Source of the DNA: Delftia tsuruhatensis
GTDB lineage: Bacteria > Pseudomonadota > Gammaproteobacteria > Burkholderiales > Burkholderiaceae_C
NCBI RefSeq assembly: GCF_903815225.1
Contig: NZ_LR813084.1
Span: forward strand, 3,514,501 to 3,578,500
Direction: 5' to 3'
DNA length: 64,000 nucleotides
The notes under the pieces are model-generated. The model saw only the letters and a list, made by a program, of their open reading frames with translations, was not told the origin of the DNA and did no database searches. A program made the translations under genes and the position numbers. Shown here one piece after another: positions 25,972 through 34,934 of the stretch (position 1 is the first letter of the stretch; every line of letters starts with the position of its first letter).

Positions 25972-27648
25972 TCAGTGACCCGGGATCATCCACGTAAATA
26001 CATAAGCCTGCAGCGTGGTGATCACCCCGATGATGACGGCGAAGATCAGGCTGTGCTTGACCGTGAAGCGGAACAGGTCCGACTCGCGCCCCGCCAACCC
26101 CACGGCCGCGCAGGCAATGGCGATGGACTGGGGCGAGATCATCTTGCCCGTCACGCCGCCCGTGGTGTTGGCCGCCACGGTCAGCACCTGGGGCAGGCCC
26201 AGCTGCTGCGCCGTCGTGGCCTGCAATGCGGCAAACAAGGCATTGGCCGAGGTGTCCGAGCCCGTCAGGAACACGCCGATCCAACCCAGGAAGGGCGAGA
26301 AGAAGGTGAAGGCCTGGCCGGTATGCGCCAGCGCCAGGGCCAGCGTGGCCGACAGGCCCGAGTAATTGGCCACGAAGGCGAAGGCCAGCACCATGCCGAT
26401 GGAGTAGATCGGCACGGCCAGCTCCCTGAAGGTCTCGCCCAGCGTGGCCACCGCCTTGGAGGCCGGCAGGCGCGTGAAGGTGATGGTGATCAGCGCCGCG
26501 ATCAGGATGGCCGTGCCGGTGGCCAGCAGCCAGTTGAAGGTGTAGACCGCGCCGTAGGGCGCAGCGGCGGCCACCACGGGCGGCGTCTTCTCCACCAGGT
26601 TGTGCAGGAAGGGCACGGGGATGTTGATCACGGTGGAGGCCAGCGGGCCGCCAGCGGCGAACAGCGCCTTGAAGGGCTTGATGCTCCAGACCGTCACCAT
26701 GGCGGTGAGGATGATGAAGGGCGACCAGGCCTTGACGATGGCGCCGGCCGTCAGCACAGCACCCGCCTTGGCAGGTGCTGCGGCGGCAGCACCGGGCTTG
26801 GCGCCTTCGGTATCGAAGCGGAAGATGCGCTTGGGCTGCCAGACCTTGAGGAACAGGGTCAGCGCCACCAGGGAGACGATGGCCGAGGTGATGTCCGGCA
26901 GCTCGGGGCCGATGAAGTTGGCCGTGAGGAACTGCACCACGGCAAACGAGCCGCCGCCCACCAGCACAGCAGGCCAGGTTTCCTTGACGCCACGCCAGCC
27001 GTCCATGATGGCCATCAGCCAGAACAGCACGAGCACGGTCATGAAGGGCAGTTGGCGGCCGGCCATCTGGCCGATGGCGAATGCATCCACGCCCGAGACC
27101 TGCCCGGCCACGATGATGGGAATGCCCATGGCGCCAAAGGCCACGGGCGCCGTGTTGGCGATCAGGCACAGGCCGGCCGCATACAGCGGCTTGAAGCCCA
27201 GGCCCACCAGCAGCGCGGCCGTGATGGCCACGGGCGCGCCGAAGCCGGCCGCGCCTTCCAGGAAGGCACCGAAGCAAAAGCCCACCAGGATGAGCTGCAG
27301 CCGCTGGTCTGGCGTGACCGACAAGATGGACGAGCGGATCACGTCGAACTGCCCCGTCTTGACCGAGATCTTGTAAAGGAACACGGCCGCCACGATGATC
27401 CAAGCGATGGGCCACAGGCCATAGAAGAAGCCGTACACGGCCGAGGCCAGTGCCGCGCTCACGGGCATCTTGTAGAACAGCAGCGCCACGCCCAGCGCCA
27501 GCGCCACGGTGACGGTGCCGGCCTGGTAGCCCTTGAGACGGAACCTGGTCAGCGCCAGGAAGAAAAAGATGATGGGGATGAGCGCGATCAGCGCCGAGAT
27601 CCAGATGTTCCCGGCGGGATCGTAGTTCTGTTGCCAGATGGTTTGCAT
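25972..27648 (-). CDS. lctP: L-lactate permease
   Basis: A 558-residue inner-membrane lactate permease of the LctP/LldP/GlcA family, with about 13-14 hydrophobic helices. Diagnostic stretches are [19 protein letters not shown] and LVGFCFGAF, and near the end [11 protein letters not shown]-like [15 protein letters not shown] and [16 protein letters not shown]. It imports lactate (and often glycolate) with protons. It is the first gene of the lactate operon. Start MQTIWQQN at 27648 was chosen because it matches the usual family N-terminus; an upstream in-frame ATG would add 24 hydrophilic residues and overlap the operator region. Confidence 0.93.
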   Translation of the reverse strand: MQTIWQQNYDPAGNIWISALIALIPIIFFFLALTRFRLKGYQAGTVTVALALGVALLFYKMPVSAALASAVYGFFYGLWPIAWIIVAAVFLYKISVKTGQFDVIRSSILSVTPDQRLQLILVGFCFGAFLEGAAGFGAPVAITAALLVGLGFKPLYAAGLCLIANTAPVAFGAMGIPIIVAGQVSGVDAFAIGQMAGRQLPFMTVLVLFWLMAIMDGWRGVKETWPAVLVGGGSFAVVQFLTANFIGPELPDITSAIVSLVALTLFLKVWQPKRIFRFDTEGAKPGAAAAAPAKAGAVLTAGAIVKAWSPFIILTAMVTVWSIKPFKALFAAGGPLASTVINIPVPFLHNLVEKTPPVVAAAAPYGAVYTFNWLLATGTAILIAALITITFTRLPASKAVATLGETFRELAVPIYSIGMVLAFAFVANYSGLSATLALALAHTGQAFTFFSPFLGWIGVFLTGSDTSANALFAALQATTAQQLGLPQVLTVAANTTGGVTGKMISPQSIAIACAAVGLAGRESDLFRFTVKHSLIFAVIIGVITTLQAYVFTWMIPGH

Positions 27649-27709
27649 GACCGTGTCTCTAGGTGATTGGGTGTGTTGCCCGCGCGGCTGTCCTTCTTTT
27701 TCATTGATG

Positions 27710-27726
27710 AATTGGTCCAACCAATT
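27710..27726. promoter_or_regulatory. LldR-type operator, proximal
   Basis: AATTGGTCCAACCAATT has perfect 7-bp arms around a 3-bp centre and fits the FadR-subfamily TGGT-N3-ACCA operator. It lies 62 bp upstream of the lctP start codon. Its centre (27718) is 126 bp, twelve helical turns, from the centre of the second operator, nearly the separation of the two LldR operators in Escherichia coli. Confidence 0.7.
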
Positions 27727-27835
27727 AAGACCAAATTCAGACCATTGCGCGAAGTGGTGCGATTCTCAGAGCTTTCAATTGGGCAGATGAACAGGGTAAA
27801 CACCTAAAAAAGTGCAGATAATGCACCACGATGTT

Positions 27836-27852
27836 TATTGGTCAGACCAATT
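27836..27852. promoter_or_regulatory. LldR-type operator, distal
   Basis: TATTGGTCAGACCAATT is the second copy of the LldR-like dyad, with the same 17-bp form. The A+T-richer 109 bp between the two operators should contain the lctP promoter on the minus strand; I could not place -35/-10 elements with confidence. A smaller dyad GTGCA-N5-TGCAC sits between them at 27812-27826. Confidence 0.65.
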
Positions 27853-28015
27853 ATGGATGTTTCGGCGCAACGCATGTTCAAGTCCCCGGCCAGCCAGGGC
27901 CCCAGGCGGTGCACAAACGCAGCGCACGCGGGAAAAAGATCGGCGGCAGCGCTGTGCCCGCAGGTCCGGCGCTCATGCCTGACGTCCCCAACGGAAAAGC
28001 CCGCTCCCTACAATG

Positions 28016-28105
28016 CAGCCTCAGCGGTCGGTGTACCGCCCTTGTACCTTCGGCGCCCGGTCATCCCGGGCGCTTTATTAAACCGCCGTGTATCCGGACG
28101 GCGGT
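28016..28105 (+). promoter_or_regulatory. Structured 5' leader with terminator-like hairpin before the phosphonate-type transporter
   Basis: A -10-like TACAAT sits at about 28010-28015. The leader then holds three hairpins: GCGGT/ACCGC (28024-28039), a strong one GCGCCCGG/CCGGGCGC (28053-28073) followed by TTTATT, and ACCGCCGT/ACGGCGGT (28082-28105) that ends 24 bp before the start codon. The middle hairpin looks like an intrinsic terminator placed before the gene, so the leader may act by attenuation. The loops do not match a riboswitch class that I recognise. Confidence 0.4.
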
Positions 28106-28128
28106 GGCTGATTGAACGGAGCCCACCC

Positions 28129-29013
28129 ATGAACCACATCACTGCGCGCCGCTCGGCGCTGCGCCAGGCGGCTGCCTGCGTGCTGGCCGCCTCCACCCTG
28201 TCCAGCCTGCCCGCGCTGGCCGCCGAACCCGCCGTGCTGCGCGTCTCGGCCATCCCGGATGAAGCGCCCACCGAGCTGCAGCGCAAGTTCGAGCCGCTGG
28301 GCAAGTACCTCTCGGCCCAGACCGGCATGAAGGTGGTGTTCACGCCCGTGACCGACTATGCGGCCGTGGTCGAGTCGCTGGCCACGCGCAAGCTGGACCT
28401 GGCCTGGCTGGGCGGCTTCACCTTCGTGCAGGCCAAGATCCGCACCAACGGCACGGCCATCCCCATCGTGCAGCGCGAGGAAGACGCCAGGTTCACCTCC
28501 AAGTTCATCACGGCCAACCCTGCCATCAAGACCCTGGCCGACCTCAAGGGCAAGAGCTTCGCCTTTGGCGCGCCCTCGTCCACCTCGGGCAGCCTGATGC
28601 CGCGCTTTTTCCTGCAGCAGGACGGCATCAACCCCGAGAAGGACTTCAAGACCGTGGCCTTCTCCGGCGCGCATGACGCCACCGTGGCCTTCGTGGCCGC
28701 AGGCAAGGCCGAGGCCGGCGTGCTCAACGCATCGGTCTGGGACAAGCTGGTGGAGACCAGGAAGGTCGATACCAGCAAGGTGCGCGTGTTCGCCACCACG
28801 CCGCCCTACTTCGACTACAACTGGACCGTGCGCGGCGACCTGGACCCGGCCCTGGTCAAGAAGCTGACCGACGCCTTCCTGGCGCTGGACCCGGCCAAGC
28901 CCGAGCACAAGGCCATCCTGGAGCTGCAGCGCGCCGCGCGCTTCGTGCCCACCCAGGCCTCGAACTACGAAGGCATCGAGGCTGCCGCCAAGTCGGCCGG
29001 CCTGCTCAAGTAA
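28129..29013 (+). CDS. Phosphonate/phosphite-type ABC transporter substrate-binding protein (PhnD-like)
   Basis: A 294-residue periplasmic binding protein with a Tat-like or Sec signal (RRSALRQAAACVLAAS...LPALAAE). The mature part is the PhnD/SsuA2 fold: LRVSAIPDEAPTELQRKFEPLGKYL, then ESLATRKLDLAWLGGFTFVQA and the ligand-site Ser/Thr run GAPSSTSGSLMPR. PhnD proteins bind phosphonates, phosphite or related oxyanions. It is followed by an ATPase and a fused permease, giving a complete importer. There are no C-P lyase or phosphite dehydrogenase genes nearby, so the ligand is open. Confidence 0.85.
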   Translation: MNHITARRSALRQAAACVLAASTLSSLPALAAEPAVLRVSAIPDEAPTELQRKFEPLGKYLSAQTGMKVVFTPVTDYAAVVESLATRKLDLAWLGGFTFVQAKIRTNGTAIPIVQREEDARFTSKFITANPAIKTLADLKGKSFAFGAPSSTSGSLMPRFFLQQDGINPEKDFKTVAFSGAHDATVAFVAAGKAEAGVLNASVWDKLVETRKVDTSKVRVFATTPPYFDYNWTVRGDLDPALVKKLTDAFLALDPAKPEHKAILELQRAARFVPTQASNYEGIEAAAKSAGLLK

Positions 29014-29032
29014 GCCGTAGCAGGCGCAATCC

Positions 29033-29854
29033 ATGAGCTTTGAACTGGAAGGCGTGGGCCTGACCCACGCTGGCGGCGGCATTGCGCTGCGCGGCGTGAC
29101 GCTGGCCGCACGCCAGGGCGAGGCCATTGCGCTGATCGGCCCCTCGGGCGCGGGCAAGACCACGCTGCTGTCCGTCATCGGCACGGCGCTGGCGCCCAGC
29201 CAGGGCCGGCGCAGCGTGCTGGGCGACGAGGTGCCTGCGTCCAGCGCAGGGGCTCCCCGGCTGCTGCGCGCGCGCATCGGCACGGTGCACCAGGCGCCGC
29301 CCATACCGCCGCGCCAGCGCGTGGTCACGGCCGTGCTGGCCGGGCGCCTGGGCCGGTGGCCGGCCTGGAAGGCGCTGGCCTCGCTGCTGTACCCACAGGA
29401 CACCGCTGGCGCGCGCGAGGCCCTGGCCCGTGTGCAACTGGCGGACAAGCTGTTCGCGCGCTGCGACCAGCTCTCCGGCGGGCAGTTGCAGCGCGTGGGC
29501 ATTGCCCGCGTGCTCTACCAGCAGGCCGAGCTGATCCTGGCCGATGAGCCCGTGGCCGCACTGGACCCAGCCCTGGCCCTGTCCACCGTGCAACTGCTGG
29601 TGCACGAAGCCGCCGCACGCGGCGCCACCCTGGTGGCCAGCCTGCATGCCGTGGACCTGGCGCTGGCCTGCTTTGCGCGCATCGTGGGCATCCGCGATGG
29701 CGCCATCGCCTTCGACCTGCCGGCGGCTGAAGTCACGCAGGAACACCTGCGTGCGCTGTATGGGTCCGAGCATCCTGGCGATGATCCCTCCCGCCCTGCG
29801 TGGACACCCGCGCCCGCCTTTGCCGCACCGCTTTCCGCATCCGCATGCCGTTGA
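29033..29854 (+). CDS. ABC transporter ATP-binding protein (PhnC-like)
   Basis: A 273-residue ABC ATPase. Walker A is GPSGAGKTT (about residues 38-46), the signature is [15 protein letters not shown], and Walker B is [12 protein letters not shown] with the catalytic Glu; the switch His is in SLHAVDLAL. It powers the PhnD-like importer. The gene starts 19 bp after the binding protein and its 3' end overlaps the permease start by 10 bp. The C-terminal tail after residue 245 is Pro/Ala-rich and not part of the ATPase fold. Confidence 0.87.
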   Translation: MSFELEGVGLTHAGGGIALRGVTLAARQGEAIALIGPSGAGKTTLLSVIGTALAPSQGRRSVLGDEVPASSAGAPRLLRARIGTVHQAPPIPPRQRVVTAVLAGRLGRWPAWKALASLLYPQDTAGAREALARVQLADKLFARCDQLSGGQLQRVGIARVLYQQAELILADEPVAALDPALALSTVQLLVHEAAARGATLVASLHAVDLALACFARIVGIRDGAIAFDLPAAEVTQEHLRALYGSEHPGDDPSRPAWTPAPAFAAPLSASACR

Positions 29855-31428
29855 GCTCCGATCTGCGCGACGCAGGCAACCCTCGCGACCTGCGTGACCC
29901 CGCCGCGCCCCGCCGCCTGGGCGCGCTGGTGCTGGCCGCCGTCGTGCTGTGGCCGCTGTTCCAGGGCGCGGGCTTCAGCCTGGGCGCGCTGTTCGATCCC
30001 GGCAACCTGCAGGTCATAGGCCGCTTCCTCGCCACCTTCCTGCCGCCCGAGACCGGGCGCGACTTCCTCGGCTACCTGGGCCGCGCCACGCTGGAGACCC
30101 TGGCCATTGCCACGGCCGGCATGGCCCTGGCCTTTGTGCTGGCCGTGCCGCTGGCCTACCTGGTCACGGGCGCAGCGCGCGAGCGGCGGGCGCTCAACCC
30201 CGTCACGCGCGGCCTGCTCACCCTCCTGCGCGGCGTGCCCGAGCTGGTCTGGGCCCTGGTCTTCGTGCGCGTCTTCGGCCTGGGTCCGGCGGCCGGCGTG
30301 CTGGCCCTGGGCCTGACCTATGGCGGCATGCTGGCCAAGGTCTATGCGGAAATCCTGGAATCGGCCGACCCCGCACCCGCACGCGCCCTGGCGCAGGCCG
30401 GCGCGCGCCGGCCGCTGGCCATGCTCTACGGCCTGCTGCCCCAGGCCGCGCGCGAGCTGACCTCGTACACCGTCTATCGCTGGGAGTGCGCCATACGCGC
30501 TTCGGTGGTCATGGGCTTCGTGGGCGCGGGCGGCCTGGGGCAGCTCATGGACCAGGCCATGAAGATGCTCAACGGCGGCGAGGCCTCCACCATCTTGCTG
30601 ACCTTCATGCTGCTGGTCTGGGGCGCCGACCTGCTCTCGCGCGGCCTGCGCCGCGCGCTGGACACGCCGCCCGCCGCGCGTGCCAGCGCCTGGGGCTGGC
30701 GCAGCGCCCTCATCTGCACCGCCCTGGCCCTGGGCGTGGCCGCCAGCTTTGCCATGCTGGAGATGGACCTGCCCTCGCTGTTCACCGGTGCGGCGGGCCG
30801 GTCCATGCTGGAATTCGTCATCAGTTTCTTCCCGCCCGACACCAGCGCCGAATGGCTGCGCAAGGTGGCCGTGGGCGTGTGGGAGACGCTGGCCATCTCC
30901 GTGGTCGGCACCCTGCTGGCGGCCGTGCTGGGCCTGCTGCTGGCGCTGCCGCGCTGGCGCGCCCCCTGGAGCCTGGTGCTCAACCTGCTGCGCTCCGTGC
31001 CCGAGCTGGTCTGGGCCACCATCACCGCCCTGGCCGTGGGCCTGGGCCCGTTCGCAGGCGCGCTGGCGCTGGCGCTGCACACGGCCGGCGTGCTGGGCCG
31101 CCTGTATGCCGAGGCCCTGCAGAACCAGCCCGCCGCCCCCACCCAGGCGCTGCGCCTGTCCGGCAGCAGCCGTGCCATGGCCTTCCTCTATGCGACGCTG
31201 CCGGGCGCCGCGCCGCAGTTGCTGGCCTACACGCTATACCGCTGGGAGATGAACATCCGCATGGCCGCCATCCTGGGCTTCGTGGGCGCGGGCGGGCTGG
31301 GGCAGTTGCTGTACTTCGAGCTGTCGCTGTTCCACTACGCCCAGGCCAGCACCGTCATCCTCGCCATGCTGGCGCTGTCCGTGGCCGTGGACTGGGCCAG
31401 CGCGGCGCTGCGCAGGCGCATGGGTTAG
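29845..31428 (+). CDS. Fused double permease of the phosphonate-type ABC transporter (PhnE-PhnE)
   Basis: A 527-residue membrane protein containing two complete PhnE-type permease units in tandem. Each has the EAA-loop signature: [18 protein letters not shown] in the first half and [18 protein letters not shown] in the second, each preceded by [10 protein letters not shown] or [10 protein letters not shown]. Each half also repeats [11 protein letters not shown] or [11 protein letters not shown]. Most systems use two separate or identical PhnE subunits, so this is a fused form of both. The start at 29845 was preferred to an in-frame ATG at 29800 because it gives a 10-bp overlap with the ATPase gene. 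Confidence 0.85.
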   Translation: MPLSSDLRDAGNPRDLRDPAAPRRLGALVLAAVVLWPLFQGAGFSLGALFDPGNLQVIGRFLATFLPPETGRDFLGYLGRATLETLAIATAGMALAFVLAVPLAYLVTGAARERRALNPVTRGLLTLLRGVPELVWALVFVRVFGLGPAAGVLALGLTYGGMLAKVYAEILESADPAPARALAQAGARRPLAMLYGLLPQAARELTSYTVYRWECAIRASVVMGFVGAGGLGQLMDQAMKMLNGGEASTILLTFMLLVWGADLLSRGLRRALDTPPAARASAWGWRSALICTALALGVAASFAMLEMDLPSLFTGAAGRSMLEFVISFFPPDTSAEWLRKVAVGVWETLAISVVGTLLAAVLGLLLALPRWRAPWSLVLNLLRSVPELVWATITALAVGLGPFAGALALALHTAGVLGRLYAEALQNQPAAPTQALRLSGSSRAMAFLYATLPGAAPQLLAYTLYRWEMNIRMAAILGFVGAGGLGQLLYFELSLFHYAQASTVILAMLALSVAVDWASAALRRRMG

Positions 31429-32351
31429 GTGGTGGAGCCCGCGCCGCCCTCCACCTCGACCAGGTAGTCGATCAGCGCCCGCAGCTTCAGCGGCACATGG
31501 CGCGTGGGTGCATAGACCGCATGCACCACGCGCGGCGCGTACTTGCCGCACAGCTCCCAGCCGGGCAGCACGGGCACCAGCCGGCCCGCCGCCAGCGCCG
31601 CCTGCGCGGCAAAGTCGGCCACCACGCCAATGCCCGGCCCCTGCTGCAGCGCGTGGATGATGCCCAGGCTGCTGGCAATGGTGATGGGCGTGTTCACCAG
31701 CAGCCGCGTGGCGGGCGCGGCCGCAGGGTGAAGCGGGCGCAATTCCACCTCGTTCTGGAACTGCCCGTAGCCCAGGCTGATGAAGGGATGTGCCAGCAAC
31801 TGCTCGGGAGCGGTGATCGCTTCATGCCGCGCCAGGTAGCCGGGCGTGGCCACCAGCACATAGCGGATGGTCTTGAGCGGCCGCGCCACCAGCCCCGGCG
31901 CGATCTGGCCCGGCATGCTGATGCGCAGGCCCAGGTCCAGCCCCTCGGCCACCAGGTCCACCATGCGGTCCGTCATGTCCACCTGCACCTGCACCTCGGG
32001 CCAGCGCGCGCAAAAGCCCGGCAGCAGCGGTGACAGCCAGATATCGCCCAGCACGGCCGGCGCACTGATCTTCAGCAGCCCGCGCGGCTGCTGGCGCAGC
32101 TGGCCGGCCAGCGCCTGCACGGCCTGGGCATCCGCCACCAGCCGCAGACAGGCCTGGTGGATCTCGGCCCCCGCCTCGGTCAGCGACAGCGAGCGCGTGG
32201 TGCGCTGCAGCAGCCGCAGCCCGAAATGCGCCTCCAGCCGCCCCACGCTGCGGCTCACGGCCGAGGTCGTCAGCCCCAGCTGCCGGGCCGCGCCCGCAAA
32301 GCTCTGGTGCTCCACCACGCGGGCGAAGACCAGCATTTCATCCAGGGGCAT
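31425..32351 (-). CDS. LysR family transcriptional regulator
   Basis: A 308-residue LysR protein. The N-terminal HTH (FARVVEHQSFAGAARQLGLTTSAVSRSVGRLE) belongs to the CrgA/DsdC-like subgroup, followed by the substrate-binding domain with ISAPAVLGDIWLSPLL. It is transcribed divergently from a DMT exporter with a 145-bp A+T-rich gap between, the usual layout for a LysR regulator and its target. Its 3' end overlaps the permease gene by 4 bp, convergently. An in-frame ATG at 32396 would add 15 residues; 32351 puts the HTH at the standard distance. Confidence 0.88.
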   Translation of the reverse strand: MPLDEMLVFARVVEHQSFAGAARQLGLTTSAVSRSVGRLEAHFGLRLLQRTTRSLSLTEAGAEIHQACLRLVADAQAVQALAGQLRQQPRGLLKISAPAVLGDIWLSPLLPGFCARWPEVQVQVDMTDRMVDLVAEGLDLGLRISMPGQIAPGLVARPLKTIRYVLVATPGYLARHEAITAPEQLLAHPFISLGYGQFQNEVELRPLHPAAAPATRLLVNTPITIASSLGIIHALQQGPGIGVVADFAAQAALAAGRLVPVLPGWELCGKYAPRVVHAVYAPTRHVPLKLRALIDYLVEVEGGAGSTT

Positions 32352-32496
32352 GGGGGCATCAGGCAAGGCGCTACTCCGGTCTTTGTTGCATGGCAAGCAA
32401 TATTAATTTGAATGACTGGCGGATTGTTGATTGATTGCAGGGTCCGCAAGATACGGCCATGCGCTCCATACCGAAGCGCGCCCAGGAATCGACACC

Positions 32497-33435
32497 ATGT
32501 CCCACAGCCCCAGCCTCACCTCTGCAACCTCCCCCACACGGCCCCGAACCGGCCAGGGCGGCACCTGGCGCATGCTGCTGGCCATGGCGCTGTCGGGCAC
32601 CATCGGCCTGCTCGTCGTGGAAAGCGCGCTGCCGCCGCTGCTGGTCGTATTCGCCCGCTGCGTGCTGGGCGCAATGGGCCTGGGCCTGTGGCTGGCCTGG
32701 CGGCGCGAATGGGTCAGACCCCAAGGCCGGGAATGGCTGTGGCTGGCAGGCGGCGGCATCGCCCTGGTGCTGAACTGGATCGCCCTCTTCAGCGCCTACC
32801 ACTACAGCTCCATCGCCGTGGCCACCGTGGTCTACCACGTGCAGCCCTTCATGCTGCTCGCCCTGTCGGCCCTGCAGGGCGAGCCCGTCGAACGCCGCAA
32901 GCTGCCCTGGCTGCTGCTGGCCCTGCTGGGCGTGGCACTGAGCAGCGGCCTGATCGGCTCGGCGGGCCTGGGCGCCGCCCACGGTGGCTCCGGCGCTTGG
33001 CTGGGCGTGGCCCTGGCCCTGCTGGCCGCTGCGCTCTATGCGGGTACCACCGTGGCCACGCGCCGGCTGGTCCACATGCCCTCGGCCCAGATCGCCATGC
33101 TGCAGATGCTGGCGGGCGGACTGGTGCTGAGTCTCTGGGCCCTGCCCCTGCTGCGCGACATCGCCGCCGGCCAGCCCCAGTTGCTGTCCGCCCGTGCCGG
33201 AGCCATGGTCCTGGCCCTGGGCCTGGTGCACACGGCCTTCATGTACACCGTGATGTATGCGGCCTTCCAGCGCCTGGCGGCAGCGGCCATCGCGGCCCTG
33301 TCCTTCGTCTATCCGGCCATGGCCCTGCTGGTGGATCTGGCGTGGTTCGGCGCCGTGCCCTCCCTGGCCCAGTGGCTGGGCATGGCGTGCATCGTGGTGG
33401 CCGTGCTGGGGCACAGGCTGGCAGCAAAAGCCTGA
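32497..33435 (+). CDS. DMT superfamily (EamA) transporter
   Basis: A 312-residue ten-helix exporter with two EamA repeats (first about residues 22-140, second about 165-305). It has IGLLVVESALPPLLVVFARC at the first helices and LSFVYPAMALLVDL near the last pair. It likely exports a small metabolite under control of the divergent LysR regulator. The start MSHSPSLTS at 32497 gives a short hydrophilic N-terminus; an in-frame ATG at 32431 is less likely. Confidence 0.85.
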   Translation: MSHSPSLTSATSPTRPRTGQGGTWRMLLAMALSGTIGLLVVESALPPLLVVFARCVLGAMGLGLWLAWRREWVRPQGREWLWLAGGGIALVLNWIALFSAYHYSSIAVATVVYHVQPFMLLALSALQGEPVERRKLPWLLLALLGVALSSGLIGSAGLGAAHGGSGAWLGVALALLAAALYAGTTVATRRLVHMPSAQIAMLQMLAGGLVLSLWALPLLRDIAAGQPQLLSARAGAMVLALGLVHTAFMYTVMYAAFQRLAAAAIAALSFVYPAMALLVDLAWFGAVPSLAQWLGMACIVVAVLGHRLAAKA

Positions 33436-33554
33436 AGCGTCCTCTGCAGAAAAGCGTGGACAATGCGGCCCGTCACCGCAACCTTTGAAATTCTTGAATC
33501 CTTTTGGCGAACATGCGCCTCCAGGCAAGGACACAACGCTTCAAAGGTCTGTCC

Positions 33555-33776
33555 ATGCTTTATCTCAAACGAAACCTGCCCCTGTGGGAACGCGCACTGC
33601 GCGCAGCCGGCGCCATCGCCCTGGCGGCGGCAGCCTGGCTGACCGGCATCCCGGTCGGCGGCCTCCTGTTCTGGCTGATGGTCGCCAGCGCGGCGACGCT
33701 GGTCATCACGGGCGTGGTCGGTTTCTGCCCCGCATGCGCCCTGTTCAGCCGCAAGCCCGTGGATACTGCGCCATGA
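33555..33776 (+). CDS. DUF2892 (YgaP-type) small membrane protein with FCPAC motif
   Basis: A 73-residue inner-membrane protein: MLYLKRNLPLWERALRAAG, then two transmembrane helices, then VVGFCPACALFSRK. This is the DUF2892/YgaP transmembrane module, usually found at the end of rhodanese proteins or alone. The CPAC pair near the C-terminus is the usual family motif. Its stop overlaps the start of an ECF sigma gene (ATGA), so the two are coupled. It may sense or modulate something for the sigma factor; this is inference. An in-frame ATG at 33504 would add 17 residues. Confidence 0.8.
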   Translation: MLYLKRNLPLWERALRAAGAIALAAAAWLTGIPVGGLLFWLMVASAATLVITGVVGFCPACALFSRKPVDTAP

Positions 33777-34345
33777 TCCGCGCCGACACCACCCTGATCG
33801 AGGCCGCACGCCGGGGCGACCAGGACGCCATCGTCCGGCTGCTGTCGGTCTGCCAACCCGACCTCAAGCGCTTCGCTCGCAGGACTTGCAGCAATGCCCA
33901 GGACGCCGAGGACGCCGTGCAACTGGCCCTGTGGCAGTTGTACCGCCGCGTGGGCGCACTGCGGGCCACCGCAGCCTTCGCCACCTGGCTGTTTCGCATC
34001 GTGGAGCGCGAATGCTGGCGCCTGCTGCGCGGCCGTGGCCGCACCGAATCGCTGGACGCGCCCGATGCACCGCCGTTGAACCTCGCTGCTGCGCCCATCC
34101 CACACAACCTGCGCATGGACCTGGCCCGGGCCATGGAGCGCCTGAGTCCGCCCTACCGCGACGTGCTCATCCTGCGCGACGTGCACGAGCTGACGGCCCC
34201 TGAAACCGCCGCCCAGCTGGGCCTGAGCGTCGAGGCCGTGAAAAGCCGCCTGCACCGCGCACGCGCCATGGTGCGCGAACACCTGCTGGCCAGCGGCTAC
34301 TGGACCAAGGACGGCCTGCCTCAGGGAGAGCGCGATGTTCTGTAG
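33773..34345 (+). CDS. ECF sigma-70 family RNA polymerase sigma factor
   Basis: A 190-residue extracytoplasmic-function sigma factor. Region 2 is at about residues 22-90 (AEDAVQLALWQLYRRV, FATWLFRIVERECWRLLR) and region 4 at about 115-170 (LSPPYRDVLILRDVHELTAPETAAQLGLSVEAVKSRLHRAR). No classical anti-sigma gene is adjacent; instead it lies between a DUF2892 membrane protein (ATGA overlap) and a 47-residue Cys-containing peptide (11-bp overlap). Either could hold the sigma factor inactive. The promoter it reads is unknown. Confidence 0.9.
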   Translation: MIRADTTLIEAARRGDQDAIVRLLSVCQPDLKRFARRTCSNAQDAEDAVQLALWQLYRRVGALRATAAFATWLFRIVERECWRLLRGRGRTESLDAPDAPPLNLAAAPIPHNLRMDLARAMERLSPPYRDVLILRDVHELTAPETAAQLGLSVEAVKSRLHRARAMVREHLLASGYWTKDGLPQGERDVL

Positions 34346-34478
34346 CCGCTCCATGGGCGTGCACCTGCTGCGCGGCGGCGCCGTGCTGTTGATGCGGGGT
34401 TGTCCCGCGTGCTGGCTGATGGGGCTTGTGGAGACTTGGCAGCAGAAAGACGGCACAAGCCAGGATCCCGGGCGCTAG
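34335..34478 (+). CDS. 47-residue membrane-type peptide with CPAC motif, coupled to the ECF sigma gene
   Basis: A short gene overlapping the end of the ECF sigma gene by 11 bp, with GGGAG just upstream of its ATG. The product begins MFCSRSMGVHLLRGGAVLL and contains MRGCPACWLMGLVE, then a polar tail ending DPGR. The hydrophobic stretch could be a membrane helix. The CPAC sequence echoes the FCPAC of the DUF2892 protein two genes upstream. It may be the accessory or anti-sigma component of this small operon. Its stop converges on the next gene with a 4-bp overlap. Confidence 0.55.
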   Translation: MFCSRSMGVHLLRGGAVLLMRGCPACWLMGLVETWQQKDGTSQDPGR

Positions 34479-34675
34479 CTTCGCGACCGGCAAAAAGCAG
34501 GCTTGAGAGACTGGATATCAGGTGCCAGCACGACGTCCAGCAATGTCACCATGGTTTTCATGGCGAAATGCATCTGATTCCAGTACCACCAGGAGCCGGC
34601 GATGGCTGCCAGCCACAGCAACACATAGAACCCGACGAAGATCTTCCACGAACTATCTATTCTTGAGAAGATCAT
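34475..34675 (-). CDS. Small membrane protein, unknown
   Basis: A 66-residue frame (MIFSRIDSSWKIF) with a transmembrane helix GFYVLLWLAAIAGSWWYW and a second weak hydrophobic stretch. I do not recognise it. It overlaps the 3' end of the zinc-ribbon membrane gene by 23 bp, which suggests coupling. A TTG at 34684 would add three residues. G+C content is well below the window average, indicating recent acquisition. Confidence 0.5.
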   Translation of the reverse strand: MIFSRIDSSWKIFVGFYVLLWLAAIAGSWWYWNQMHFAMKTMVTLLDVVLAPDIQSLKPAFCRSRS

Positions 34676-34934
34676 CGTATTCAATATTTTTCTCTATCTT
34701 GCAAAAATACCCATAACCCATCAATGACACGATGGAAACCAAGATTGCCAATGGATTCTTCTGCCATATCCCAAGCCACACAGCAAACCATGCCAAAGGT
34801 CCAATGAAAAAGAAAGATGTCAACGTCATCTTTCTCACGTATTTCACATGGCACACCCTGCATTTCAATTCACCACCCAACCAAATCTTCAATCTTGAAA
34901 ATTCCGCGCCGCATTCTTTGCATACATTTTTCAT
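34653..34934 (-). CDS. Small zinc-ribbon membrane protein
   Basis: A 93-residue protein with an N-terminal zinc ribbon (CKECGAEFSRL...LKCRVCHVKY: two CxxC pairs) followed by two transmembrane helices (SFFFIGPLAWFAVWLGIW and PLAILVSIVSLMGYGYF) and a charged tail. It resembles the general class of CxxC-CxxC membrane proteins; no function is known. It lies in the A+T-rich islet (roughly 34.6-35.05 kb) and overlaps the following small membrane gene. A longer in-frame start at 35042 would add 36 residues of different character, so the ATG at 34934 is preferred. Confidence 0.55.
   Translation of the reverse strand: MKNVCKECGAEFSRLKIWLGGELKCRVCHVKYVRKMTLTSFFFIGPLAWFAVWLGIWQKNPLAILVSIVSLMGYGYFCKIEKNIEYDDLLKNR

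Noticed and set aside
28024-28105. Guanidine-II (mini-ykkC) riboswitch
   Set aside because: There are consecutive short hairpins, but their loops lack the ACGR sequence and the spacing is different.
33257-34345. 362-codon version of the ECF sigma gene
   Set aside because: The extra N-terminal part overlaps a DMT transporter and DUF2892 gene in other frames; the sigma domain starts at the ATG overlapping the DUF2892 stop.
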